A stretch of DNA of 64,000 nt, from assembly GCF_937770335.1 (NCBI RefSeq), contig NZ_CALJHY010000004.1:248001-312000 (forward strand), read 5' to 3'. Origin of the DNA: an uncultured Glaciecola sp. (GTDB lineage: Bacteria; Pseudomonadota; Gammaproteobacteria; Enterobacterales; Alteromonadaceae). Numbering within the stretch: the stretch's first letter is position 1; every line of letters starts with the position of its first letter. Shown in pieces: positions 46,789 to 56,144 of this stretch. The notes under the pieces were generated by a model. The model saw only the letters and a program-made list of their open reading frames with translations. It searched no databases and had not been told where the DNA came from. Position numbers and translations under genes: made by a program.

Positions 46789-48336
46789 GTGCATAAAATG
46801 AAAAATACAAAGTCATTGAGTCGAAAGTCCCATTTAATGGGCACCAAAATTCGTAACTTGAGAAAACGTAATAACCTCACAATGGAAGACTTATCTGCTC
46901 GTTGCATTAGAGTAAACGCTGAAATTGCGCCATCGGTGTCCTATCTGTCAATGATAGAGCGCGGAAAACGCGTGCCGAGTGAAGATATGTTAACGGTTAT
47001 TGCCTCTGTTTTTCAGAAGCCGATGGATTGGTTTTTAGACGATGTACCTGAAGAAAAAGCGATTACGCCAATAAAAGGAAGTCGCGGCGGTATTAGTGGT
47101 ATTGCGTTGGAACCCAGCTTTTTGTTTTCAAATGAAATACTGCAAATTGCGATCCCAGAAATGTTGTCTCAAACCGGCACCAGCGGGCGACAATTTGCAC
47201 ATTTGCTTATTCGCGCACATCAAGAGCATCATCAAAATCATTTTCCCGATCTAGAACGAGCCGCTGAAGAAGTCGGTTTGAAGCGGATGCCGTTAAGTGT
47301 TGACGATTTACTTGAAATCGCCAAACAACAGGGCTTGATGATTAAGTGGTTCAAAAAGCTGCCTGCCGCAATAGCGAAAGAGATTGGTGTCACTTCATCC
47401 ACCAGCGGTAATAGTTTAGTCACTAGTTTTTTTGACTCCCCTGGCACCATTTACATTAATCAACTATTGAAGTCGTTTACCAACCGTTTGAAATACGATC
47501 TTGCAGTACATATCGGACATAGCGTTCTACATAATAGAGACGGACTAAAGAGTGTTTTGTTGACGGGTTTAAACCCCAACAATACGTTTTCAGAAGATGG
47601 TAGCCAACTAAAACAGTCTTCAACCCTCGACGCTCAAGATATTTTGCATGCATGGCGTGACTTTGAATCTAGCTTTTTTGCAGGGGCGCTGCTTTGTCCA
47701 AAGGTTCCTTTCAGGCAATTGCTTGATCGCCACGGCTACGAAATCAAAACGCATGAACAAGTTGGAGTGTCGGCTTCAGTTGCTATGCGCCGAATGACAG
47801 CAGTCTCTTCCTATCGCCATTGGCACTACTTTGATGCTTACGCCCCAGGCAAGCTTAAAGCAGTATATCGTGGAAATGGTATTCCCTTACCATGGGGTAA
47901 TATGCGAGAAGTAGAAGACCCTTGCCAACACTGGGCAGTATTTCGCATGATAAATACTCCAGTTAAAGGCAGTAGTGCTCAAATATCTATCTTGAATGTA
48001 GGCGACGAACCCAGAATCTATTGTTGTGAATCGATTAATGTCAAAGACATGTCAGATAACAATCATGTGTTGTGCACGGGTATCGACTTAAACCCAGCAA
48101 TTGATGCGCAAGGGGGCGATTCAGCGTCTATTGCTGAGGAACTGAAGCAAGCCTGTGTGCAAGGAGGCGGTTCATCGGCAATTCCTAGCAGTATAAAGTC
48201 ACAACTAACCAGTGTGGCCCGCATTTTAAATATCAACTGGGTGGAACGAGGTATTGAAACTGATGCTCGTCTCATCTGTGCTCGGGGTGCGGTTTGCCCA
48301 AGAAAGCCCAGCTGTTACAGCAAATGTGGTGAATAG
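46789..48336 (+). CDS. XRE-type regulator with ScfR/DUF3612-like ligand domain
   Basis: The 515-residue protein has an N-terminal helix-turn-helix (about 18-80; GTKIRNLRKRNNLTMEDLSARC, SYLSMIERGKRVPSEDML), a peptidase-M78-like middle part (about 150-300) and a long C-terminal domain ending in a Cys cluster (CARGAVCPRKPSCYSKCGE). This layout is that of the short-chain fatty acyl-CoA regulators (ScfR, RamB-like), and the sequence recalls the DUF3612 group of Vibrio and Alteromonadales. Such proteins control glyoxylate and propionate metabolism in response to acyl-CoA. The start is GTG 46789 or ATG 46798; neither has a strong ribosome site. Confidence 0.8.
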   Translation: MHKMKNTKSLSRKSHLMGTKIRNLRKRNNLTMEDLSARCIRVNAEIAPSVSYLSMIERGKRVPSEDMLTVIASVFQKPMDWFLDDVPEEKAITPIKGSRGGISGIALEPSFLFSNEILQIAIPEMLSQTGTSGRQFAHLLIRAHQEHHQNHFPDLERAAEEVGLKRMPLSVDDLLEIAKQQGLMIKWFKKLPAAIAKEIGVTSSTSGNSLVTSFFDSPGTIYINQLLKSFTNRLKYDLAVHIGHSVLHNRDGLKSVLLTGLNPNNTFSEDGSQLKQSSTLDAQDILHAWRDFESSFFAGALLCPKVPFRQLLDRHGYEIKTHEQVGVSASVAMRRMTAVSSYRHWHYFDAYAPGKLKAVYRGNGIPLPWGNMREVEDPCQHWAVFRMINTPVKGSSAQISILNVGDEPRIYCCESINVKDMSDNNHVLCTGIDLNPAIDAQGGDSASIAEELKQACVQGGGSSAIPSSIKSQLTSVARILNINWVERGIETDARLICARGAVCPRKPSCYSKCGE

Positions 48337-48401
48337 GCAGTGAACAAGCCGCACATTATAGGGCTTAAATAGCTGCCCTTAAATAAATAATGCAAGTTTG
48401 A

Positions 48402-48983
48402 CTAATCTTTGATTGGCGACTTAATCGAGTTACCTCCCGTAACTGCTATACGCATTGCGGTTTCTACATCAATCGACAGTTCGGTTATCTTATCAGCGTC
48501 CAAATATAATGTATAACCGCCAATTTGGTAACTGAAAGGAATATAAACAGCGGTTTTATTTTGCCCCGGATATAACACTTCTGCGATCGAATCACCGGTA
48601 ATAAAGCCAATTAAACTGACGCCTTCAGATACCTGAACAGAAACCGCTTTCTTAGTATTTTGGTCTTTTTTAATTTGAAATAAATCGACTGCATCTTTAA
48701 TTGCTCCGAACACCGTTTTTATCAAAGGAACTCGATCAAATAGCGTGTTGGCTTTTTCAATAATAAGTTTTACAACATATAAATTAACGATAATACCAAT
48801 AGCAGCTAGCACAAGAAGGGCTAATCCAATACCTAGTCCAGGAAAATAATAGGCATCAGGTATCAAGGGTGAAAGTAAGGTTTCCGTCGTATTGGTGACC
48901 CACGTTAATAGATAGACCGTGATCACAAAAGGGAGGATCGTGAGTAGCCCTTTGAGCACTAATATAAAGAGTTTATTGAGCAT
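48402..48983 (-). CDS. DUF502 family membrane protein
   Basis: The 193-residue protein starts with a long hydrophobic segment (LKGLLTILPFVITVYLLTWV, about 9-28) and a second helix (about 50-72), followed by a soluble domain with RVPLIKTVFGAIKDAVDLF, the signature of DUF502. The function is unknown. GSVSLIGFITG-type and VYIPFSYQIGG residues match family positions. The greB stop lies about 75 bases upstream on the same strand. Confidence 0.85.
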   Translation of the reverse strand: MLNKLFILVLKGLLTILPFVITVYLLTWVTNTTETLLSPLIPDAYYFPGLGIGLALLVLAAIGIIVNLYVVKLIIEKANTLFDRVPLIKTVFGAIKDAVDLFQIKKDQNTKKAVSVQVSEGVSLIGFITGDSIAEVLYPGQNKTAVYIPFSYQIGGYTLYLDADKITELSIDVETAMRIAVTGGNSIKSPIKD

Positions 48984-49056
48984 TTTGTTGTGGTGACCTA
49001 ATGATTAAATACTGAGATATGCTAGCGCGATTAATCCTAAAAGCCGAGATAAAGTG

Positions 49057-49536
49057 TTAATTCTTCTGATACTCAATCGAATTGACATACCATTCACTAG
49101 TCCCTTTGGGTGTTTTGACTATAAAGACATCATCCACTTCTTTTTTAAGCAGTGCTCTGGCCATAGGTGAGTCGATTGAAATATAGTCTTTAACATCACC
49201 ATAAATCTCCTCCGGCCCAACGATTCTGAACCGTTTGGTGTCGCCTGTATTGTTTTCTATTTCGACCCAAGCCCCAAAAAATACTTTGCCTGCTTGCTCT
49301 GGACGGTAATCGACAATGGATAATTCAGGCAATAGCTTTCGTAAAAACCTTACCCGCCGGTCAATTTGTCGAAGCACTCGTTTATTAAATGTGTAGTCGG
49401 CATTTTCTGAACGATCACCCAAACCTGCTGCCCAAGTGACTATTTTCGTAATTTCTGGTCGTTTGGTGTACCACAAATAATCGTGTTCATCTTTTAGCTT
49501 TGTGTAACCTTCGCGTGTGATCAGTTTAGTTTTCAA
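49057..49536 (-). CDS. greB: Transcription elongation factor GreB
   Basis: There is no ATG; TTG at 49536 gives M-KTKLITREGYTKLKDE, the exact family start, and GGAT lies eight bases upstream. Another TTG at 49548 adds four residues. The 159-residue product has an N-terminal coiled coil with the acidic tip GDRSENADYTFNKR, which reaches into the RNA polymerase channel, and a C-terminal FKBP-like domain (ISIDSPMARALL). GreB stimulates transcript cleavage so that backtracked polymerase can resume. It is divergent from tex. Confidence 0.93.
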   Translation of the reverse strand: MKTKLITREGYTKLKDEHDYLWYTKRPEITKIVTWAAGLGDRSENADYTFNKRVLRQIDRRVRFLRKLLPELSIVDYRPEQAGKVFFGAWVEIENNTGDTKRFRIVGPEEIYGDVKDYISIDSPMARALLKKEVDDVFIVKTPKGTSEWYVNSIEYQKN

Positions 49537-49792
49537 GCAGTTATCCAAAGTAAACGAGGTTGAATTTCAATTCATATATATTAATGCATAAAGTACTTTA
49601 ACCGCTATCACTGAATGCTATAATCAAAGGGTTAAACAATAAGCCTTTGTGCTATATATTGTAAAAGCAGTTTAAGCCGAGTTATTAATTGCAGTACTAG
49701 TTATTACAAAACATGTATAACAGAACAAGTGACATAAACTATGCATCGCGCCTTATTCAATCCAGTCATCTATTTCAATTATTGAGTTGTTC

Positions 49793-52126
49793 ATGATCAT
49801 CGAAAAAATTGCTTCCGAGCTAAAAGCGTCGCCAAAACAAATTCAAGCCGCTGTGACCTTATTAGATGAAGGCGCTACTGTGCCATTTATCGCCCGTTAT
49901 CGCAAAGAAGCAACACAAGGCTTAGATGACACTCAACTGCGCAACTTAGAGCAGCGCTTAGGCTACTTACGCGATTTAGAAGCGCGCCGTAAGGTCATTT
50001 TAAAATCGATTAATGAACAAGGTAAATTGGAAGACGGCTTAAAAGCAAAATTACTCGCTGCTGATAACAAAACTACCCTGGAAGACTTATATTTACCTTA
50101 CAAACCACGCCGGCGCACCAAAGGACAAATAGCTATTGAAGCCGGTTTGGAGCCACTCGCCAACGAACTTTATGCGAATCTAGACGCCCAACCTGAAACA
50201 CTTGCAGAACAATATGTTAATGCCGAACATAATATTACAGATACGAAAGCAGCTTTAGATGGCGCAAAGTTTATTTTGATGGAACGCTTTTCCGAAAATG
50301 CCGATTTACTGCAAAGCGTTCGTCAATATCTGACTCGCAATGCACACGTTAAAAGCACGGTTGCTCCTGGGAAGGAAACCGAGGGGCAAAAGTATAAAGA
50401 CTATTTTGACTATACTGAAAAATACGCGAAAATTCCCTCACATCGTGCCCTAGCAATGTTCAGGGGTCGTAATGAAGGAATTTTGCAAATAAATATTGAC
50501 CCCGATCCTCAGCAAGAAGAAGGCGCGCGTCGCTCTCACGGTGAAGAACTAATCGAGCAATCTTTGAATTTACGTTTAACCGATTCTGCGCGTGATAAGT
50601 GGGTAACGTCAGTTGTCCAGTGGACATGGAAAATTAAAATCCTACTGCATATGCAAACCGAGCTTTTCGCCACGTTGCGAGAACAAGCTGAAGCTGAAGC
50701 AATACAGGTATTCGCTAAGAATCTTAACGACTTGTTAATGGCGGCTCCAGCCGGTCCAAAAATCACAATGGGCTTGGATCCGGGTATTCGCACCGGTGTA
50801 AAATTAGCGATTGTTGATGCTACCGGAAAAGTCATTCATACCACGACTTTTTTCCCTCATGCACCACAAAATCAATGGGATAAGTCAAAGCGCACTCTTT
50901 CTACTTTATGCAAACAGCATAAAGTAGATTTGATCAGTATCGGTAACGGCACAGGTTCTCGTGAGACTGACAAGTTAGTTGGCGAAATGATGAAAGCCGA
51001 ACCCGAATTAAAAGTACAACGCATTGTAATCAGTGAGGCAGGCGCATCTGTTTACTCCGCCTCAGAACTTGCCTCTAACGAATTACCTGGTATGGATGTG
51101 TCATTACGTGGCGCAGTATCAATTGCACGCCGACTCCAAGACCCATTGGCCGAACTTGTGAAAATTGAACCAAAAGCAATTGGCGTTGGCCAGTATCAAC
51201 ATGACGTTAGCCAAAGTCAGCTTGGTAAATCGTTGGACACCGTCATTGAAGATTGCGTAAACGCTGTCGGCGTTGACTTAAATACAGCGAGCCCGGCATT
51301 GCTATCGCATGTGTCAGGTTTAAACAAAACCTTAGCCAATAACATTGTCATATTCCGTGATGCTAATGGTGCTTTTGCTGACCGTAAAGCGCTAAAAAAA
51401 GTAGAACGCTTAGGACCTAAAGCTTATGAGCAAGCTGCTGGTTTTCTCAGAGTCATGAATGGTAAAAATGCGCTGGATGCTTCTTCGGTTCATCCAGAGG
51501 CTTACGCATTAATCGACATTATTGCATCCAAGGCAAACATTGCTGTGAATGATATGGTCGGCAACACGGAGCTATTGAAGCAACTTAAACCTGAAGAGTT
51601 TGTAACTGAAGAATTCGGTTTACCTACACTGCAAGATATCTTAAAAGAATTAGACAAACCCGGACGTGACCCGCGGCCTGAATTTAAAACAGCGAGCTTT
51701 AAAGAAGGGGTCGAAACCATGAAAGACCTCAAAGAAGGAATGATCTTAGAAGGCGTTGTCAGTAATGTGGCAAATTTTGGCGCATTCGTAGATATCGGGG
51801 TGCACCAAGATGGTTTGGTTCACATTTCATCAATGACAACTACCTACATTAGCGACCCTCGTGAAGTCGTAAAAACCGGTGATGTCTTAAAAGTAAAGGT
51901 GATGGAAGTCGATGTAGCGCGTAAACGAATTTCGTTGTCGATGCGCATGGACGATACTCCCACAGATTCAAATAACGCACCTAAAGGCAGACCTGAACGT
52001 GCTGCTAAACCAAAGCCACAAAACAATGCAACTGCACGCAATCATAAACCGGCGGCTAAACAAAGTGCTGGGAATGCGGCAATGGGCAATGCATTTGCCG
52101 ACGCATTCAATAAAGCGAAAAAATAG
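49793..52126 (+). CDS. tex: Tex family RNA-binding transcription accessory protein
   Basis: The 777-residue protein (ATG 49793; a TTG six bases earlier is less likely) has the Tex layout. An N-terminal helical domain ([19 protein letters not shown]) is followed by a YqgF-like RNase H fold ([16 protein letters not shown]), helix-hairpin-helix motifs ([20 protein letters not shown]) and a C-terminal S1 RNA-binding domain (about 650-722; [31 protein letters not shown]). A low-complexity Ala/Lys/Asn tail ends it. Tex binds RNA polymerase and nucleic acid and affects transcription and stress tolerance. The next gene follows by 2 bases. Confidence 0.94.
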   Translation: MIIEKIASELKASPKQIQAAVTLLDEGATVPFIARYRKEATQGLDDTQLRNLEQRLGYLRDLEARRKVILKSINEQGKLEDGLKAKLLAADNKTTLEDLYLPYKPRRRTKGQIAIEAGLEPLANELYANLDAQPETLAEQYVNAEHNITDTKAALDGAKFILMERFSENADLLQSVRQYLTRNAHVKSTVAPGKETEGQKYKDYFDYTEKYAKIPSHRALAMFRGRNEGILQINIDPDPQQEEGARRSHGEELIEQSLNLRLTDSARDKWVTSVVQWTWKIKILLHMQTELFATLREQAEAEAIQVFAKNLNDLLMAAPAGPKITMGLDPGIRTGVKLAIVDATGKVIHTTTFFPHAPQNQWDKSKRTLSTLCKQHKVDLISIGNGTGSRETDKLVGEMMKAEPELKVQRIVISEAGASVYSASELASNELPGMDVSLRGAVSIARRLQDPLAELVKIEPKAIGVGQYQHDVSQSQLGKSLDTVIEDCVNAVGVDLNTASPALLSHVSGLNKTLANNIVIFRDANGAFADRKALKKVERLGPKAYEQAAGFLRVMNGKNALDASSVHPEAYALIDIIASKANIAVNDMVGNTELLKQLKPEEFVTEEFGLPTLQDILKELDKPGRDPRPEFKTASFKEGVETMKDLKEGMILEGVVSNVANFGAFVDIGVHQDGLVHISSMTTTYISDPREVVKTGDVLKVKVMEVDVARKRISLSMRMDDTPTDSNNAPKGRPERAAKPKPQNNATARNHKPAAKQSAGNAAMGNAFADAFNKAKK

Positions 52127-52128
52127 CA

Positions 52129-52962
52129 ATGGCCGCAGTGATGTCCTATATAGGCGATGGCTTAGCTAAGTTTTTAAGTAAGCCCACTGCGTATTACGAA
52201 ACATTTTCATTATTAAGTACAGACCAACTCCAAGCCAATCTTCGGGTAGGTGACTTAATTCTGGTTGAGGGCAACAATCGTATTAGCTCAGCGATAAAAT
52301 ATCTCACTCAGTCTACCTGGTCACACGTTTGCATTTTTATTGGCGAGCAACCCGGCTTAAATCCTATTTTAGAGGCCGATTTAGTAGAAGGTGTCATTAC
52401 GGTTCCACTGAACAAATATGACGGCTTTAACTTGCGAATTTGTCGGCCGGTTAATTTAACAACACAAGATACAGTCGCGTTATTGAGCTTTGTCATAGAA
52501 AGGATCGGGCATCAATACGACACTAAAAATATCTTTGATTTAATGCGCTATTTGTTGCCAACACCGCCGGTTCCGCAACGTTTTCGTCGCAGTATACTGG
52601 CGTTTGGCAGTGGAGACCCAACCAAAGCGATTTGCTCAACATTAATTGCTCAAGCGTTTCAGTCAATTCGTTATCCTATCTTGCCTATGCAAATTGACGA
52701 ATATGAAGATTTAATGCAAACCGACTTAAATAACGAGGACGACGCTAGCAACTTTATTACGCAAAACGATAATGAAAAAGAAACGGTGAAAATAAACCTA
52801 AAGAAAATAGTCAGACTCAAAGACGAACAACTGTTGGCGAAACGTCATTTTAGTCATTTTACACCAAGAGATTTTGATTTATCGCCATACTTTGAAGTGG
52901 TGAAACCCACGTTAATGGCCGGGTTTGATTATCAATCTATTCAATGGTCTGAGCAGGAATAA
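52129..52962 (+). CDS. YiiX/YebB-like NlpC/P60-type cysteine hydrolase
   Basis: The 277-residue protein has the circularly permuted papain-like pattern of YiiX/YebB proteins. It begins with LRVGDLILVEGNNRISSAIKYLTQSTWSHVCIFIG (catalytic His in SHV), then a strand with LEADLVEGVITVPL, and later the catalytic Cys in KAICSTLIAQAF. Such enzymes hydrolyse lipid or peptidoglycan-like substrates; here the substrate is unknown. There is no clear signal peptide. The ATG is 2 bases after the tex stop, so it is cotranscribed with tex. Confidence 0.82.
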   Translation: MAAVMSYIGDGLAKFLSKPTAYYETFSLLSTDQLQANLRVGDLILVEGNNRISSAIKYLTQSTWSHVCIFIGEQPGLNPILEADLVEGVITVPLNKYDGFNLRICRPVNLTTQDTVALLSFVIERIGHQYDTKNIFDLMRYLLPTPPVPQRFRRSILAFGSGDPTKAICSTLIAQAFQSIRYPILPMQIDEYEDLMQTDLNNEDDASNFITQNDNEKETVKINLKKIVRLKDEQLLAKRHFSHFTPRDFDLSPYFEVVKPTLMAGFDYQSIQWSEQE

Positions 52963-53016
52963 CACCATCACTTATCGGCATTAATCCTTTGTTGAACATA
53001 ATAAAGCTGTCGGAAA

Positions 53017-53877
53017 TTACACGGTAAAATTTAGACTGCTTTGTGATTGTGCGGAAACGCCAGCATAAAAACTACTTATGACCGCAGCTGTTCGCTGGGC
53101 CTGTTCATTCAATTCTACATCCGCTTTCAGTACTTGTCTTCCAACGTCAATTCCAGCCATCGATATGTCAGTTTCAAGGGACTTTGTTGTTGATACATCA
53201 GCTGCTTGCTCTTTAACTAGCTCAGTACGAGCCGATTGTTCTTTTTGTGTAGATTGTGCCGCCACTTTATAATCTTGCGCTGACGGCTCTGCAGGTGCTA
53301 ATGCGGCAGCCTTAACTTGTTGCATTTTACGGATTGTATCTGCCGGTGTCTTCTCAGTTGATACATCTATCGAAACTTCGCCACCAACAACATAACTTTT
53401 CCCGTCTGGACCTGATTCGTATTCATATGATGGTGCTGCGGCGTATTGACCACCAACCGCAGCATGAGCCTGCTCATGCATGCGTACTTCACGATCTCGT
53501 TCTTTTAGAACACGCACTTCTTTGTCGTCAACTTTTTTGTCTTCGTTTTGTTGTTGATCTTGCTTCGACTCCGCGTTTTCTTTACCTGCACTTTCTTGGT
53601 TCGCATTATCTTTATTTGCTTCGCCATTTAAGTTGTTTGCAAAGGCTTGGCTAACTGTTGGGCGCTCATAGGTAGGGTTTTGAAATAAGTTTGCTTGATT
53701 CGCCGCTTGATTATTGCGCTCTCCATCGCTAGCAAGTCCTCTTTCTGCTGCACTTCTTTCGCCTTGTGTGACCGAAGGAATTGCTTCACGTAATACATTA
53801 TCTCGACGCACAGCATCCGTTCCTACACTATTGGTAGGATAGCCAAAGCTATTCGGGATGACCGTGACAATATTCAT
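53017..53877 (-). CDS. SprA-related putative metalloprotease (PF12118-like)
   Basis: The 286-residue protein has a low-complexity Glu/Asn/Gln/Lys-rich N-terminal half. It then has the zinc-binding-like motif HEQAH (VRMHEQAHAAVGGQYA, about 132-147) and SYEYESGPDGKSYVVGGEVSIDVS, the SprA-related family signature also annotated as the CJM1_0395 type. The C-terminus repeats Gln-rich helices and ends SSFYAGVSAQSQSSLNFTV. No signal peptide is evident. The family is found in motile proteobacteria and its function is not established. A small gene with a flagellar-type motif lies upstream. Confidence 0.78.
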   Translation of the reverse strand: MNIVTVIPNSFGYPTNSVGTDAVRRDNVLREAIPSVTQGERSAAERGLASDGERNNQAANQANLFQNPTYERPTVSQAFANNLNGEANKDNANQESAGKENAESKQDQQQNEDKKVDDKEVRVLKERDREVRMHEQAHAAVGGQYAAAPSYEYESGPDGKSYVVGGEVSIDVSTEKTPADTIRKMQQVKAAALAPAEPSAQDYKVAAQSTQKEQSARTELVKEQAADVSTTKSLETDISMAGIDVGRQVLKADVELNEQAQRTAAVISSFYAGVSAQSQSSLNFTV

Positions 53878-53919
53878 TTGTTTCTCTACACTCTCATCTT
53901 AATAAAACGTAACTGCGCC

Positions 53920-54177
53920 TTAAGCGAAGGTATCAATAATGGTACCGAGCATTCCATCCGCAGTTTTGATCACGTTAGCGGACGCTTCTGCTTGCAAGTT
54001 TCCTGAGATTAATTCCACCGCACTTTGGTTAATATTTATTGGATTTTCACGATTCGGATTATTCGCTGAAGACAAATCAACCGCAGCTTGTTTAACTTGC
54101 TCAACACCCTGATTATAACCTTGAACGCCAGCGTAAAAAGCACTCGATGAATTGCCAGTATCAATACCATTTGTCAT
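53920..54177 (-). CDS. Small protein with flagellar rod/hook C-terminal-like motif
   Basis: The 85-residue protein ends AVELISGNLQAEASANVIKTADGMLGTIIDTFA, close to the conserved C-terminal helix of FlgC/FlgE/FlgG-type axial proteins (AxxNVIKTxDxMLGTLLD). The N-terminal rod motif and the main body are missing, so this is a stand-alone short version. It lies about 40 bases from the SprA-related gene and may be cotranscribed with it. A role in axial assembly or as a relative of such proteins is speculative. Confidence 0.6.
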   Translation of the reverse strand: MTNGIDTGNSSSAFYAGVQGYNQGVEQVKQAAVDLSSANNPNRENPININQSAVELISGNLQAEASANVIKTADGMLGTIIDTFA

Positions 54178-54338
54178 TTATTACAACCTCTTTGCTAACC
54201 ATGGCAGGTGTCCATATCCTACATATCGAAATAGATGAGTATACCGCTGAGACTTAAAAAAATCACTATACCCTATCGTAACCTTGTTATCGGCAGCACA
54301 TTCAAATTCTTTAGTAATTATTTTAATTTATTTATTAT

Positions 54339-55163
54339 CTAGTGGGTTAAATTACAAACATCATGAATAAAGTCGATGATGTGCTTGGAAAACTCATTCG
54401 CATTGGTTAAGAAAGGTGCGTGAGAAGCATGCTTAAAAATCAAATGACGACTGCCTGGCTGAAGGTGTTGAATATGATTAATGGCCTGATAAGGTACTAG
54501 GCTATCTAGTCTTCCATAAGTACGCAAAGTAGGTATTTTGATATTTTTGATATCCTCTCTAATATCTGCGTCTTGCAGAATTTTTAGCCCATGGAACAAG
54601 GCAATGATATTCGGCGCAGGATAAATATTAATGGCAGTCGTTATTTCTTTTATTAATGCTTTAGCATTTTCGACTCCCATCATTTGAATGGCTAAGAAAC
54701 GCGATAATGTTTTGTGATGATTTTGCTTTAATTGCTGCATAAACATAGCCAATACGTCAGGCTTAATGCCTGGCCAGTCATCCGTCATTTGAAACTTTGG
54801 TGTTGTCGCAATAGTCATTAATCCAATGACATTCGGATGGTGTTTACTCGCTAAGTATTGAGCAAGCAAGCCACCTAAAGACCACCCAATTAATATTGTG
54901 TTCTCTTTAACTTCTGGGTAAATGGAATGTGCAATCCCAGCTAAATCAAACGGACTAGGAACAAGCTCATGCTTTTCACCATGCCCTGGTAAGCTTATGG
55001 TGTAGCAGTTGAAACGTAGATTAGCGTTTGTAGAACGTTCTTTTAATTGGCTTTGCAGTGTCTTAATGAGTTGCGTAAACGCACCTGAATTCATCCCCCA
55101 ACCATGTATAAATCCGATATTAACATCTGTACTTTTGGTCAGGCTACTTGAGGTTATGGGCAT
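54339..55163 (-). CDS. bioH: Pimeloyl-ACP methyl ester carboxylesterase BioH
   Basis: The 274-residue alpha/beta hydrolase has the oxyanion motif FIHGWGMN, the nucleophile Ser95 in GWSLGG, Asp220 in YGRLDSLVP and His248 in HASHAPF. BioH removes the methyl ester from pimeloyl-ACP to end the fatty-acid-based stage of biotin synthesis. It is divergent from the comF/gntX gene, and nfuA follows further on; bioH-gntX-nfuA is a conserved order in gammaproteobacteria. Confidence 0.9.
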   Translation of the reverse strand: MPITSSSLTKSTDVNIGFIHGWGMNSGAFTQLIKTLQSQLKERSTNANLRFNCYTISLPGHGEKHELVPSPFDLAGIAHSIYPEVKENTILIGWSLGGLLAQYLASKHHPNVIGLMTIATTPKFQMTDDWPGIKPDVLAMFMQQLKQNHHKTLSRFLAIQMMGVENAKALIKEITTAINIYPAPNIIALFHGLKILQDADIREDIKNIKIPTLRTYGRLDSLVPYQAINHIQHLQPGSRHLIFKHASHAPFLTNANEFSKHIIDFIHDVCNLTH

Positions 55164-55226
55164 GTTAGTCTTTATCCATTAGGACGATTTTTTAAAGTGT
55201 GGCTGATAACGTGGACGATAATTTGA

Positions 55227-56081
55227 ATGATAAATAGCCGAGAGTATAAAAGATTTATAATGAGGCTAACACAGCTAATAGCCTCTATGCAGGTATTTTT
55301 AGCTCGCTCTGCAGCACGATTTAATACACCCATAAAATCAGTATTTGGACATCAACATTGTTACTTGTGTCATCAGTATTGTGCTTATATCGTCTGCCAC
55401 TATTGTATTGACAGATTGGTTGAAAGAGGCTTTGGACAGCATGATATAGGTGCCCAAGATTTGCTTCGCGCTCCTAAGGTATTAAAAAATTTAGACACCC
55501 CAAATTATGATCATTTATATGCGATAGATAATTATGTTTGGCCTCTAAACAAACTGGTGTTGGATATGAAATTTGCTCATAAACCAATTGCAGCGAGAGT
55601 ATTAGCTATGATTTTTATGCGCTTCGTGTTCGTACGTTGCATAAGCCCACCGAGCCTCGCTCAAACACTGTCAAAGCCAACCGACTCATCTGGCTGCATA
55701 TGCAATGATGCTAAAGCAAAGGATATTCCACAACTCCTAGTGCCCGTCCCCCTATCAAATAAACGTTATTGGCAACGACAATATAACCAAGCTCAGTTGT
55801 TGTGTGATTGGTTGAGTAAATCCACGCATGTCCCTAACAAAGCCATTGTTCAACGAATTAAACATACCTTGGCACAAACAGAATTAGATAAACAACAACG
55901 CATTAAAAATGTCGAAAATGCGTTTAAATGTGACTTGATTTTGAACGTCAACCATATTGCGATAATAGACGATGTCATTACCACCGGCGTTACTATTAAT
56001 GCCGTTTGCCGAGCGATAAAAATACCTAATCCCACAGTGAAGATTTCGGTATGGACCATGGCTATTACCTTATTGAATTAA
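55227..56081 (+). CDS. ComF/GntX family phosphoribosyltransferase-like protein
   Basis: The reading frame of 284 codons has an N-terminal four-Cys zinc-finger-like segment (CYLCHQYCAYIVCHYC), a middle part with HKPIAARVLA, the PVPLSNKRYWQRQYNQAQLLCDWL motif, and the phosphoribosyl-binding IAIIDDVITTGVTINAVC near the C-terminus. These are the marks of ComF/GntX proteins, which in naturally transformable bacteria are needed for DNA uptake. The start may be ATG 55227 or the internal ATG at 55260 (273 residues). A loop at about 150-175 with extra residues is longer than usual. Confidence 0.85.
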   Translation: MINSREYKRFIMRLTQLIASMQVFLARSAARFNTPIKSVFGHQHCYLCHQYCAYIVCHYCIDRLVERGFGQHDIGAQDLLRAPKVLKNLDTPNYDHLYAIDNYVWPLNKLVLDMKFAHKPIAARVLAMIFMRFVFVRCISPPSLAQTLSKPTDSSGCICNDAKAKDIPQLLVPVPLSNKRYWQRQYNQAQLLCDWLSKSTHVPNKAIVQRIKHTLAQTELDKQQRIKNVENAFKCDLILNVNHIAIIDDVITTGVTINAVCRAIKIPNPTVKISVWTMAITLLN

Positions 56082-56084
56082 AAA

Positions 56085-56126
56085 AGCACCCTGATTACGA
56101 CACATAATATGTCGTACCCAGGGTGC
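56085..56126 (+). terminator. Hairpin between the convergent comF-like and M14 genes
   Basis: AGCACCCTG and CAGGGTGCT form an outer stem, and ACGACA with TGTCGT an inner one, directly after the comF-like stop. Preceding A-tracts mean that it can serve the minus strand, and TGTTGC follows on the plus strand. Confidence 0.7.
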
Positions 56127-56144
56127 TGTTGCTCAATGTCAGCT

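Noticed and set aside
53334-53654. 106-codon plus-strand frame opposite the SprA-related gene
   Set aside because: Antisense shadow of a repetitive, charged coding region; His/Leu-rich nonsense composition.
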